A stretch of 64,000 nucleotides of DNA from Melieria omissa (lineage: Eukaryota > Arthropoda > Insecta > Diptera > Ulidiidae): positions 104,022,067-104,086,066 of the forward strand of contig OZ020269.1 of the NCBI GenBank assembly GCA_963971225.1, given 5' to 3'. Position 1 is the first letter of the stretch; each line of letters starts with the position of its first letter. This document shows positions 46,400 to 57,519 of the stretch, in pieces. The notes beneath the pieces were generated by a model. It was not told where the DNA came from and did no database searches. It saw nothing but the letters and a program-made list of their open reading frames with translations. The position numbers and the translations under genes are program-made.

Positions 46400-47790
46400 T
46401 AAATCATGTCCAGTGTCCATACAGTAGATTCCATACAGTGCCTTTCTGTGTATATCTGTTCTTAGTGAAGTTTTTTATGTGAACCATTTCTCCTATCCAT
46501 TCATACATCTCTTCCATCCTCTGGAGTGCTTTGGTTCTAGAGGTGTGCAAAATTTGGACACCATGGATCATCACTAAAGAATTTAGATTTCCCATGAAAG
46601 CAACTCTTGAGTCTAACTCACAAATTGAAGTTTAAAGATGCCCACAAAACAAAGTTTTTCCGTCCCTCTCATCCATTCATACATACATCGCTTTCATCTT
46701 CTGCAGTGAATTGGTTCCAGAGATAAGCAAAGTTAAGGCAACATGGATCGATACTAGAGATCTCTCATTAAAACATTTCTTGAGTCTAATTCAAATTCTG
46801 GATGCCACCAGATTAAAGTTTTTAATCGAATTGATACCATAGAAAGATCACATAGATTTTCTACGAAAAGCAACTCATCAACTCAACCTGTACGTCCTGT
46901 TTGTCGCCTGTTTGTTTACTTTTCTATTTGAACCATCTGTTTCCTTCATCCCTCGCATCTATTAAACCATATATTTCATCCTCTGTAGTGTTTTGCATCT
47001 AGAGGCAGGCAAAGTTTAGACACCATGGATCGTCACTAGAAAACTCAGTTTTTCCATGAAAGCAACGCCTGAGTCTAACTCACAAATTGAAGTTTACAGA
47101 TGCCCACAGAATAATGTTTTACAACGAATCAATATCAAAAAAAGATGACAGCAACAAAAAGCAACTTCATTCTTAAAAGATTCCATAAAATACTTCGTTC
47201 GGGGTCCGTCCTCTGTGTCGCCTGTTAGTTAATTTTTTTATATGAACCATCCTATCAATTCATATCTTCCATCGATTCAACCATCCCTTCTATCCTCTGC
47301 AGTGCTTTGGTTCTAAAGGAAGGCAAAGTTAAGATAGCATGGATCGATACTAAAGAACTTAGATTTCTCATGAAAGCAACTCTTGAGTCTATAGTAACTC
47401 ACAAAATAAAGTTTATAGATGTCCTCAGAATAATATTTTTTAACGAATCAATATCAGAAAAAAAATCCGTCCTCAGTAGATTCCTTACAGTACTTCGCTT
47501 GTGCGTCCGTCGTGTTTGTCGCCTGTTCGATAACTTTTTATATGAACCATCCTTTCCATTCATTCCATCCATCCATTCATCCTTCCCTTCCAACCTCCCA
47601 ACCCAACCCAAACTTTAGACACCATGGATCGATACTAGAGATCTCAAATTTTTCATGAAAGCAACTCTTGAGTCTTACTCACAAATTGGAGTTTAAAGAT
47701 TCCTCAAAAATAACATTTTTCTACGAATGAATATCGAAGAAAGATCACTTAGATTTTCTTCAAAAAGCAACTTTCGAGTCTTACACAACA
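46400..47790. repeat. Long-unit tandem repeat, 5 copies of 180-320 bp
   Basis: Units contain 'ctctgcagtgctttggttct', 'caaagtttagacaccatgga', 'tcgatactag', 'catgaaagcaactcttgagt' and 'caaattgaagtttaaagat'. The 'catggatc' marker is near 46561, 46742, 47023, 47339 and 47623. Unit length varies through indels. Confidence 0.88.
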
Positions 47791-47799
47791 TTTTTGTCT

Positions 47800-49550
47800 T
47801 TTATATATTTTTGTTATTCATTTTGTATGTAGTTAGCTGCACTTATAACCGAATTAAAGCTTGCATGCAAATTGTATCATAACGAAAATGCAACCAGCTA
47901 AGCCCAACAATGAGTTGGCTGCCCTTTCAATTTATTGCTACGCCAATTTCAATGAACTTGCCCCGTAAACCCGCAATTAAAGCAGACATTTATAAGCAGC
48001 GCTGGAACTTTAAAACCCTATCATTAAGTGTGGAAATCATTTGTCCCTGGCAGTTTACAGTCGAACAAAACGCGTGCAGGCGCACTGAAAATTGCACTTA
48101 ATGACAACACCTACTCAACTGTAATTTCCAAAACAAAGGCAACAAAAAAATGCTGCAACTGCAAGCGAAAATGACTGCAGAAGACGATGGAGAAAGAAGC
48201 AAAATATGCAGATGTTGCAGCTACACTTAATAATTTCCAGACACACACACACTCACACACATGCGCGCATACAAATATTCATGCAATGAACAACAAATGA
48301 GCATACATGCAGTGTGCACTTGGCCGGTCAGTCAGTCAGCCAGTCAGCCAACCAGCTGAAAGTCTGCCAAGCAGCGCGCCTAACTTGACGTAACAATGAC
48401 TTAACAAGATAATGAGCGACAGTGTTGCGCATGCGCAGCCGAATCGCCTGGCAGCAGTTAGCCGCTGACTGATGGTTGTTAACTGCATAATCAAATATGT
48501 ATATATGATGTGTGTATGGGTGTATGTGCGCGAAAACGGAAAGGGTTTCGCACTCGCGGCACAGCCACATTAACTGCCGCAATAACAAATGTGTGGCGCG
48601 AAACGAAAGCAACACACCGAGTGCAACATTTATGCGCATGTAATGTGCATCAGTGTGTGTGTGTGTGTGTGCTTGGGTGTGCATGACGCTGATGTGCCGT
48701 GTGAGAAGCTGCTAAACAAATTCTCCTTTACCATATTTCGCACCTGCAATCACACCTGGGCAAACCATAAAACTTTAAGCAACCAATTAGGCAGCAAATG
48801 CGCATTGGAAGCGCTCAAGTTTTACATACTTCTGCCTGTGACGAAGAGGCAGCACACAGCTCATTAGGTGGCAGCGCTTTGTATTCTAATTTCCCGAATA
48901 ACTGCCACTAAAGAGCATAAAGGCAAGAAATTATCTTTATGACTGTTGCCATTTTGTGTGCGCATGCAATCAGAGCGTCGAGCCGGAAAATAGTTTGCAA
49001 TGCACTTTTGGACACATGGGAGCAATGAAAGGGTATGAGAAAATATTTTATGCGAGCACCAATTAGATGAGAAAAGAGCTAAACTTTGCTTCTATTACTC
49101 TTCAATAATTTCCGTGTAATTATAAAAAATCTGTCGTTCAAATTAGTTGGGAAAAATGGAAATTTTAGATACTAAAGCAATGGGCTAGTTGGTAAAAAAG
49201 GTGGACTGCGACTTTGTTTAGTACGGACTAGGAAAAAAACATTACAGAAAAAGTTCGAAATTGTTGTACTTAAACATATTAGAAATCTTAAAAATAATAA
49301 TCCGAAAGAAAAGTTCTAATCAGGCTTGGAAGCATACAGAATGAAATATGTGGCATATGAAGTCATAGATAACCTTTTTTGTAGTAAAACACAAGATTTC
49401 TAGAGAAAATAAATTAAATAATTTTAAGTAATTTTTTACAATAAAAAAATGCTTGAGTTTCCTTTCACAAAATGTTCGTTCCTTTTCCATTGCTAGTGCA
49501 ATTTTTAAAAGTAAACCCCTTATTTGACTTAATAGTTGTGGCTGGCTTAA
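47800..49550. other. Spacer with GC-richer island
   Basis: An island at about 47880-49020 contains CA/GT tracts, a 'cagtcagtcagccagtcagc' run near 48330 and several open frames without domains. No gene is supported. Confidence 0.4.
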
Positions 49551-49767
49551 GAAAATATAAAATTTTTGTCATAGGCTAATTTTTGTTTGCTTCTTAAAAC
49601 GTACTTCAACAGTCAAAACTACAATAAAAAAAAATTAAGTTTATGACATAATAAAATGTGTGAGACCCAATTTTCAGCACTTTCGGTAAATCTTAAATTC
49701 GAAAAAACTTAAAGTTTGTGACAGATAGACATATAAAAATAAACCAACTATTACAAAGGAATTGACT

Positions 49768-49788
49768 GATTGATTGATTGGTTGAGTG

Positions 49789-49832
<44 letters not shown>

Positions 49833-49860
49833 GTGATTTATTGATTGATTGATTGATTGG

Positions 49861-49925
<65 letters not shown>
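49768..49925. repeat. TTGA tetranucleotide microsatellite
   Basis: (TTGA)n with repeated 'ttggtgatttattgattgat' interruptions, inside the 83-bp array. Confidence 0.96.
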
Positions 49926-49928
<3 letters not shown>

Positions 49929-51429
49929 GGAATTAATAATTGTTTCTTAAGCAAGACGGAAATCCAAAATTTTTGTTATAAAGTCTAACCTGTTTTGCTC
50001 CTTGAAAATAGTTGAACCTTCAAAACTAAAACTAATAAAATTTGTGACATGTTAATACAATTTTTTAAAGTCCCAAAGTTCTTAACTTTCGGTGAATCTT
50101 AAAGTCAGGTAAGTTTTAAACTAAAAAAATATATAAAATTTGTGACATAGTCTCAATTTCATAGACATTAAATACTCTTTAGAAAATAGATGTAACTTAA
50201 AGGCTAATGGTACAGCGCTTTTGTGACACATAACTCAAATTTTCTTGAACTCTAATTTCGTCCTAAAGATTATGTGACCTTGAGAGTTTAAAAAAATGTA
50301 AAATAATTGTGACAAGTGCTCTTAATTACTACAGCAGTAAGTAGCTTTCAGGGACTACCTTAAGAAACTAACACATTTTGTGACATATAGTCACAATTTC
50401 TTGAGTTTTAAGGTCATCTTAAGGATTATATGAGCCTTAAAGTTTAAGAAAATATAAAATTTTGCACTTGCCGCCACAATTATTTTAAACTAAGGTGCCC
50501 ACTACGGGTATTATGAACTATCATGGATTAGAAAATAAAACGCTTGGGACAAATGGTCCCAATTTCTTGATTTTTTGTTATGTTTTAAAGTCTTAAAGTT
50601 TAAGTAAGTAAACGTTTTTTTATATATAGTCTAGTTATTTCAACCTTATGTGCCCATTGCGACCTACAATGACACATTTGTGACATCTAGTCACAACTTA
50701 TTGAGTGCATTAAGTGCATTTTAATACAATTTGTGCTTCAAAGTTGAAGACCATATCGAATTTGTGACATGTAGAAACTATTTTTTTAAGCTAAGGTGCT
50801 AATAACGGGCTTTATGACCAATATTGGCTATGTTAATAACGCGTTTGTGCCATATGGTCCCAACTTTTTGATCTTTAAGTACTTCGTAAAGAATGTGTGA
50901 GCCTTTAAGTCAAAGAAAACATACGATTTTTGACATATAGTCTTAATTTCTTAAACCTTAAGTGCCCATTACAATTCACTTGAATAGTGGTGGTGAAGAA
51001 AATAAAAATATGTCTGACATATAGTCCCAATTTCTTATCACAAAGTCAGAATTTTTTAATTTTAAAGATTATGTAATCCTCAAAGTTTAAGCAAATATAA
51101 GATTGTATTGACATGTAGTCTCAAATACTTCAACCTTAGATGGTCTTTTTGGGTAACACCAACAATCATGGTTAAGAAAATAACACATTTGTGACATATG
51201 GTTCCAATTTCTTGAGTTGTGGGTGTACCTTAGAGAGTAGAAAAACGCAAAAACTAGGGACATATACAATTTGTGACATATTGTCCCACTCTCATACAGT
51301 ATTAAGCTTCATCTAAGTATATCTGAAAAGCTATGAATCATTAAGACATTAAAGAAAGCTTAACTTTTGTGACATATAGACCCGATTTCTATCATTATAT
51401 GTACACTTTGAACACTAAGTGAACCTTAG

Positions 51430-51838
51430 GTAGATAGGTGGGTGTGGCTGCTCCAGGAGGAGCACACTTAGGCCAGGCGACCCATTGTGATACCACATGA
51501 GATCGAGCATCATATCGCTTACTCGTTAAACCAGTTGGAGCTATTAAAGAAGCTTAGTAGGCGATGGTCTTATCAGTTAGATCTTTTAGACTTCCGAAGA
51601 AGAAGCGACAGAAGTCGTTCGAAAACAGCCCCATCCTTTTTGCGTGCGTGCCGATAAGGCAGTGACCCGTAAGGACACCGATCATGGTTCTGATCTGGGT
51701 TCTGTTTAATGAGAGGAATTCTTTAGAACGTCGAAGATTTAAGGTTGGCCAAAGTTGGCGCGCAAGGAGGCTTGTGTTGCCTTCAACCCATCTTAAATTC
51801 GTATCGTATATAGAGCTCGCATGGGTACGAGCCTTGGG
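51430..51838 (-). pseudogene. I-group LINE 3' end with 3' UTR
   Basis: The minus strand starts near 51838, encodes the ORF2 C-terminal region (LWPTLNLRRSKEFLSLNRTQ, then GVLTGHCLIGTHAKRMGL) and then a 3' UTR with TGTGGTATCACAATGGG, GGCCTAAGTGTG and a CCACCTACCTAAGG end. A near-perfect 14-bp target duplication flanks it: taagtgaaccttag at 51416-51429 and taagtgagccttag at 51839-51852. The 3' UTR matches the 3' end of the SINE at 55634-56049, making this LINE family its likely partner. Confidence 0.8.
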
Positions 51839-52259
51839 TAAGTGAGCCTTAGAGTCTAAGGAAATATAATTTGTGTGCCATACTCTACCCTGTGACACTT
51901 GGTCACAATCTTTTGAGCTTTGTTATATCATAAAGATCAGGTGTCACTTAAGGCTAAACAAAATTTTGACAAATAATTCAAATTCCTTTTATAGTTATGT
52001 GCAACTTAAGGACAAAGAAAACTTTAAATATTAAAAATTGAAAACTTGTGACATGTAATACCAATTTATTCTATAGGTGCACTTTAAGAACTAACTGAAC
52101 TTCAAAATGTATTAAAATTTAAATTTGTGACATGCAATTCTAATTTCTACTAAAGGTGCGCCTTAAGGACTAAATGAACTTTAAATCATTATAAAATTTG
52201 TGACATTCAAGTAATTCCAATTTCTTTTAAGTCAATCTTCAAGGCCAAGAATGTAAGTA

Positions 52260-54390
52260 TCACAAATTTGCTTTTTAGTTTAACAATTTTAAATATTTAA
52301 AATATAATATCCCAATAGGTTTATTAAAACATTTTTGAACCTATTTTGTCCCAATCAGCGCGAAATGTTAACATTTCAGTCAATTTCATAGTAAAGATTA
52401 ACATTTTCCCCCTAAGCTTCCTAGAAAGACATTCAAACAGCCAGTTTTCAGTTTAGCGAGCGCACACTGTACTTGCATAGTGGCGCTTTAAATAGCATCG
52501 AGCACGTTGCCACAGCTCGCTTAATGCCTGTATGCCACACATGCGATGCATACGAATACAACAACAAGTACCTTGTTGCTACTCATATTAGTTGGCAGCG
52601 CTGCGGCAACAGCACATTTGCCAATATTATCGGCCATGAAAATCAGTCGAGCAACAAAGTGCAAAAAGGGCTCCACTCATAAGCGCAGACCGGCAATGAC
52701 AGCAACATAATATCTAATAACAAGAGCAACAACAACAACAATAACAACAACATCACAAATAACAACACCAATTTAAAGTGCTGCAGCGAACTGATGTGTG
52801 CAACGTGATCACGTGTTAATGCTGGCCGTGGCCACCAGCCAATGAGCCACTCAGCTGTTTTGAGTTCATTTCTTCTTTGTTTTTATAGTTTTACCGCACA
52901 AACGTTGGTTGTGCGATCTTGTCTACTTACTATATATGCGCAGCGGCATCGCTGCGCAAGCATGGAATGCTTCGCTTTGGCAATTGTTGGGTTATTAACG
53001 TTTCTCGAGCAGCGCGTTGACTGCTTGCGAAAGCGTACTCACTCGGACATGCTGCTGTGGCGTTTTTGAGTTGGCTGGTTGGTTGGTAAATATGTTGTTG
53101 TTGTTGTCGTTGCTGTGGTGTGGAGTGGTGTGGTCAGTAATGCGAAGATAATGATGCTTTGATGATCAACGCGATAACAACACGTCGTCAATGTTGCTGT
53201 TGCGCGACGCGACGGCTGCTGTTAGTGCTGCTGCTGCTCGTTTAAGGCCAGTTGTTGTTAGTGTTTTATGGCGCAAGTGCAACAAGTTGGTCGCACTTCT
53301 GCGACTACGTGCAACGCATCGGTGTCCACTTAGCCACTTGGCGTTGTGTTTTGTTCGCTCGCCAAGGGTGCATCAGGCGCTTCGTTGCTCAACTATGTTG
53401 CTCTGACTGCTTTTCTTGTTGTTTTTGTTGTTATTGCTCCTGCACACTTGTTGCCGTCCGTGTTGTCGGTGCTTGTCTGTCGCCGCGATCTGGCCGATCG
53501 TTAATTAAAAATCTTTCAAGTGTATAATTCGACGCCCTAAAAACCGATGCCGCAGCCACATTACAGCAAGTGCGCTCTTTTGCGCTCTCTGCTTAATACA
53601 AGTACGCTTTCTCTCTGCTACTCACACAACCACACACACAAACACATACACATGCACATGTGGCGCAGTGCAATTTGGAAATTTCGCTTTAATGGCCCCG
53701 TACTTAGGGCCTAAATGCGACTGCGCTGCTTATCTGTTGCGCGCCGCCTATGCAACATTGGCCACCATGTGGCATCTGCAAATGAACGCTGAAATTCGAG
53801 GCTGCTGTCATTGTTGTTGTTGTTATTCTTGTTATTGTTAACCATTAATTTTGTTGTAGTTTTTTAGTTCAAGTTGAGTGCAGCAAACTCTGTTGCATGG
53901 ATGCTGCGACCGTGGCCTTTTGTTGCTGTTGTTGTTGTTGTTCTTCATCCATTTAAGGTGGCATCTTTTTGTTGCTGCTTATTGCTGTCATATTATTAAC
54001 CAATTTTGGCTGCACTCGTATTTATTTACACATTGAGCGGTACACACATTGAGTCACAGACGCTTTCGACACTGCTGCGGGCTGCGGGCAGTGCCGCTAT
54101 GACCGCTTTTGGTTAATGTCTTTGTAATTGATTGACACAGATTTGATTAATAGCCAGTGTGGAATTTCATGTGGAATGCACGCGTGCACTTACAAAACAA
54201 TTCACTGAAAAAAAGTGAGGTTATGAAGCAATAAACAATTGGCTTAGGCAACAAGTGAGGTTAAGAAAAAATTAAAAACAGTTGACTTTTCTGGGAATTC
54301 ACTGAAAGACAATTTCGTGCCGGGTTTGAATTTGTTGTTGGTGTTGAAAGTATGTGAAGGGTTAAATTTTCTTTTGACTACCCAAAAAAT
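52260..54390. other. GC-richer spacer island
   Basis: The longest GC-richer stretch of the window (about 52430-54190), full of CAA/GTT and CTG runs. A perfect 8-bp-arm hairpin GCGCAGCG/CGCTGCGC lies at 52938-52957. Open frames of 69-91 codons have no domains. It may hold regulatory elements; no gene is supported. Confidence 0.4.
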
Positions 54391-54395
54391 TATTG

Positions 54396-54572
54396 TTAAC
54401 ACGTTGTTGACCGGCAATTTTACGCTGAAACTATCTCATGTCACCGGCTATTGTTTCGAAATTCAATGTAAAATTCATTCAAAATTCAATTAAAATTCGT
54501 AATTGAATTAAATAAATTCAAATTGCTAGTGTAAGTGCAATCACGAGTTAACTCGTGATCGGTCAACAACGT
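54396..54572. mobile_element. Short TTAA-type MITE candidate
   Basis: TTAA at 54396-54399 is followed by ACGTTGTTGACCG (54401-54413), whose exact reverse complement lies at 54560-54572. The right-hand TTAA is not preserved next to the repeat. The left end (TTAACACGTTGTTGACC) resembles the TTAACCCTTTCGACCC ends of the MITE at 22520. Confidence 0.6.
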
Positions 54573-54601
54573 TCGGGCATGAAAGCACGAGTTAACTCGT
54601 G
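54540..54601. repeat. Twin palindromes CACGAGTTAACTCGTG
   Basis: A perfect 20-bp palindrome at 54540-54559 (half-site ATCACGAGTT) and a perfect 16-bp version at 54586-54601 share the same core and are 44 bp apart centre to centre. The first overlaps the right end of the MITE candidate. Confidence 0.9.
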
Positions 54602-54604
54602 TTC

Positions 54605-55059
54605 CACTGCTCAGTGGAGGTTGACTTATTTATTACGTGAAAATAATTTTAAAGGATATTTTGCTCAGGGAAATTCAAAGGTCAGGGCTCTAATGAAACT
54701 CTTGAATATACACCATGCAAAGCAACCGTAATGAACTAAGTGAACTAAACGAAGCCAACTTAAAACTCTGACTTGAAAGACTTATTCTAATTTAAAAATA
54801 TTTTTTTCATGAATTGACATAGCATTTCTCTCATTTTGAGCCACGATCTTTTGAACTTCAGAGTCTAAAAAAAGAAATATAAAATACAAATATATTTTCT
54901 TATCATGAACTCACAAATCATTTCCCTCTCTATCTCAGTTTGAGCTTGACAAATCCAAGTTCTTTTGGAATACAGTAAACTTCAAGGCTGGAAATCAAAC
55001 CTTTGGGAAACTTGGCCATGTCAAGACTTGGTCTATCTTATTTAAAAGCTTCTGGTTTC
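54605..55059. other. AT-rich spacer
   Basis: No gene or clear repeat is seen. Confidence 0.45.
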
Positions 55060-55070
55060 AATAAAGTAAA

Positions 55071-55396
55071 GAAGCAGTATTCAAAGCAGTTAATGCTAAA
55101 TGCCATTAAGATTCCTTCAGAACCCTGTGCCGTTTTATGTAAGCTTCGTGAGGACGACTTACGCGCTGAATGGTCCTCTTTCCAGAGCTGTGATAGAGCG
55201 CAATGGACTGTTTGGGTCTTTGGACTTTGATTTTGTGCTTCCTAAATCAATCTTCTTAGAGTCTCTCAGCCTCGCCCTTAATTAAGTTAGTTGTAAGTTC
55301 CATCAGAGGCTTTTATTTTAGGTTAGTATGTAAATACACATTGTTATTGCTATAGTCTGTAAGAACTGCTGTTCATAGACCAAATAAAGAAATAAT
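55071..55396 (+). pseudogene. LINE ORF2 3' end (Jockey-like)
   Basis: The plus-strand reading gives the last part of a LINE ORF2: PLRFLQNPVPFYVSFVRTTY, then LNGPLSRAVIERNGLF, DFDFVLPKSIF and a stop near 55283. A 3' UTR follows, ending in AATAAAG-rich sequence. The 11-bp duplication 'aataaagtaaa' flanks it (55060-55070 and 55397-55407). It is strongly 5' truncated. Confidence 0.75.
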
Positions 55397-55633
55397 AATA
55401 AAGTAAATCTTTGTCTAGCTTATCTCAAAGGAACTATTTCTAAAAGCCTAAAGAACATTTCAAAGCTAGGAAACAATAATTTATAAAAATGCCCATATGA
55501 AGTAATTTCTTCTTAAATGGTAAGGAGCTTCAGTGTATATGAGTTGAAATTGTCTTTAAGATTCAGAACGTAGTTTGCCCTGGAGCAATCTTTCTAGTAA
55601 TGCTCCTATGTCAAGACTTCGTCCAACTTCCTT

Positions 55634-56049
55634 AGGTTAGGTTAGGTTGCGGTGGCTCCCTCTGTATAAGACACACTTAGGCCTCTTAACGGGCCCGTTG
55701 TGATACCACAGATTCCACCCGTTTGAAATGCGTATGCAACACTTTTTTCCAACATGTGATACAACACACATTTCAAACGGATGGGGAAAGGGAGGGGAGG
55801 GGACCTACAGTTTAACGTCGAATACGAACGGCGATTGGCAGTTTTTTTCTTTCACACTTGGAGGTTTTGCCCTTGCCTGCCAAGAGCGCACTTGTGCGAT
55901 TCTTATAATTCTCATTCCCTTCATGTGGATAGCGATAGAAGTAGATGAGTGTTTTTTCCAGCCCAAGCAAGGAATCGAACCTGGGGCGCTCGGTACGAGA
56001 AGCCAGCGCGCTACCCGCTGAGCTATCGAGGCCGACTAACTTGCTAACT
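55634..56049 (-). mobile_element. Composite tRNA-derived SINE, type B
   Basis: About 416 bp in minus orientation, flanked by 'aacttcctt' (55625-55633 and 56050-56058). The head is a well-kept tRNA-like sequence near 56036-55960: A box TAGCTCAGCGGGTAGCGCG and B box GGTTCGATTCC, which should give an internal RNA polymerase III promoter. The middle carries the central domain also found in type A SINEs (CGCCGTTCG ... AAACTGTAGGTCCC). The 3' part carries an inverted repeat (ccgtttgaaatg at 55719-55730 against 55769-55780), then TGTGGTATCACAACGGGC, GGCCTAAGTGTG and a CCTAACCTAACC tail matching the LINE 3' UTR at 51430. The tRNA of origin is uncertain. Confidence 0.85.
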
Positions 56050-56059
56050 AACTTCCTTG

Positions 56060-56735
56060 GGACTCACCAGTTTCAATGAACTAAGGGAGACGTCAAGACC
56101 AGAACACAAGTTTTCCCTAGAGTTCTTCATAGCAAGACTGCCTCTAACTTACTTAGAAGCCCCTGTTGTCAATGTGTCTTTGAGGTTTCGAATGATGTCT
56201 TCCCTTAAGTAATCCTTTCATGTTAGTTCAAAGAGACTAGGAAAGAGGTTTTTCCCAAAATTTTCTATACTAAGAAATTCTCTTAATTACATGGGAATCT
56301 TTAATAAAGTTAAAAGAGGCTACAAAAGAGGCTTTTCTAAAATTCCCTAAATCAAGAAGTCCTCTTAATTATTGGGTATCTTTAACAACGCAGGGCAGAA
56401 GTAATTTTTGAGGTTAGGAATGAAGAAGAGGAAGGTTAATTGGTAAATCTTCTGGGAGTTGGTAAATCTTCTGGGAGGGAATAAAATGAGGAGCTACATT
56501 ACCATAAGAGGTATCGAATTCAATGGGACGATTATTGTTAAGTAAAGATGATGGAATCATTGCATTGGGAGATGTTAAATGACATGAGATCAAAGTTTAG
56601 GGTATGGATTACGCAGATTTGGATATATCCCTCGCATGGGCAACATAGCTCCGGCGAAAAATTTATTCGAAGTGGTAGCTGTAGCTACAGAACGAGGCAT
56701 TGTCTCAAATACCTAATGTAGAAAGGTACTTAGAG
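56060..56735. other. AT-rich spacer, decayed repeats
   Basis: Loosely repetitive text ('agaggcttttctaaaattcc' near 56330, 'ttggtaaatcttctgggag' twice near 56440 and 56458). No gene is seen. Confidence 0.45.
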
Positions 56736-56739
56736 ATCT

Positions 56740-57050
56740 ATAGCCAAGAAAGGAGGTCATGGTTCCGCTAAAAAGATCATAAAGTGCATGTTTTATTATC
56801 TTCGGATGGCTATAATTTCGCATTAAACCACGAGGTCATGTCTTCAATGAAAAGATCTAATATAAGAAGGTTTTGAAGATCTATAGCAAGGAAAGGAGGT
56901 CAGGTCTCCGCTTAAAAGATCAATTAGTGCAAGCTGTCCTATCTTCTGATGGCTTCAATTTTGCAATAAAAAACCAGGTCGTGTCTCAAATGAAGAGATC
57001 TAATATAAAAAGATAATTGGAGCTCTATACTAAAGAAAGGAAGTCATGAT
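56740..57050. repeat. 142-bp tandem repeat, about 2.2 units
   Basis: 'aagaaaggaggtcatg' recurs at about 56745, 56888 and 57030, with 'gaagagatctaatataa' and 'cttcggatggctataatttc' between. The array is cut at about 57055 by TTAGG-like sequence. Confidence 0.85.
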
Positions 57051-57054
57051 TCAG

Positions 57055-57355
57055 TTAGGTTAGGTTAGGTTGGGTAGGGAAGGGTGTGTGCGACCCAGAG
57101 GCCGCACTTCCTATTGGAGGCCAAAATTTCCCATTGTGAATCCCTTCTTGGAATGTTCTGGAGCTAACCAATGGCTCTCAGTCCGGGGCAAATCAATTCG
57201 TCCTCTTGATAATGGAGAGTAGATACGAAATTTCAACTATTGCCGCCGTGATTCCATTGAAAGTATCAAAATGCGTAAGCTCTAACGTCTTCTGGTGGCT
57301 GGAGGGAAGTTTTGTTAGTAAAATCAATGAAGCGTCATTGTTTTCCAAACACAGT
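57055..57355 (-). other. TTAGG-tailed retroelement 3' end, probable
   Basis: 'ttaggttaggttaggtt' at about 57055-57072 is the form of tail seen at the minus-oriented SINE (55634). About 280 bp of GC-richer sequence follows. Probably the 3' UTR of another LINE or SINE on the minus strand; no coding part is identified. Confidence 0.4.
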
Positions 57356-57359
57356 AAAC

Positions 57360-57511
57360 CAGTTGGCGGATTTAGGGAGGGGGTTTGGGGGTTGAAACCC
57401 CTCGGAATATTAGGATTGACTTTAAAACTACATACAAATGAAAAGGCATTTGATGAATATTAAAGAATTACTTTTTGAAACCCCCAAAAAATGTTTCTCA
57501 ATCCGCCCCTG
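57360..57511. mobile_element. hAT-like MITE, copy 2
   Basis: A 152-bp relative of the element at 12-170, beginning CAGTTGGCGGATTT and ending AATCCGCCCCTG. Flanks 'cagtaaac' (57352-57359) and 'cagcgaac' (57512-57519) match at 6 of 8 positions, an eroded 8-bp duplication. Confidence 0.75.
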
Positions 57512-57519
57512 CAGCGAAC

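Larger units (their letters stand above)
49560..52250. repeat. Large diverged array of about 83-bp units
   Basis: The core 'aaatttgtgacatatagtc' followed by 'ccaatttcttgagc' and 'tttaag', then 'ttatgtgagccttaaagttt' and 'aagaaaatataaaattt', recurs roughly every 80-90 bp. Examples are near 50040, 50140, 50220, 50380, 50545, 50690, 50840, 50930, 51015, 51190, 51270, 51370, 52045, 52125 and 52200. I estimate over 25 units. It contains a TTGA microsatellite (49768-49925) and a LINE insertion (51430-51838). Confidence 0.9.

Noticed and set aside
55959..56036. Possible functional tRNA gene
   Set aside because: A and B boxes are good, but the sequence continues into a SINE body with target duplications, so it is a SINE head and not a free-standing tRNA gene.
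55634..57072. TTAGG runs as telomeric DNA
   Set aside because: Only three to four units each, both at retroelement 3' ends, and Diptera lack TTAGG telomeres.
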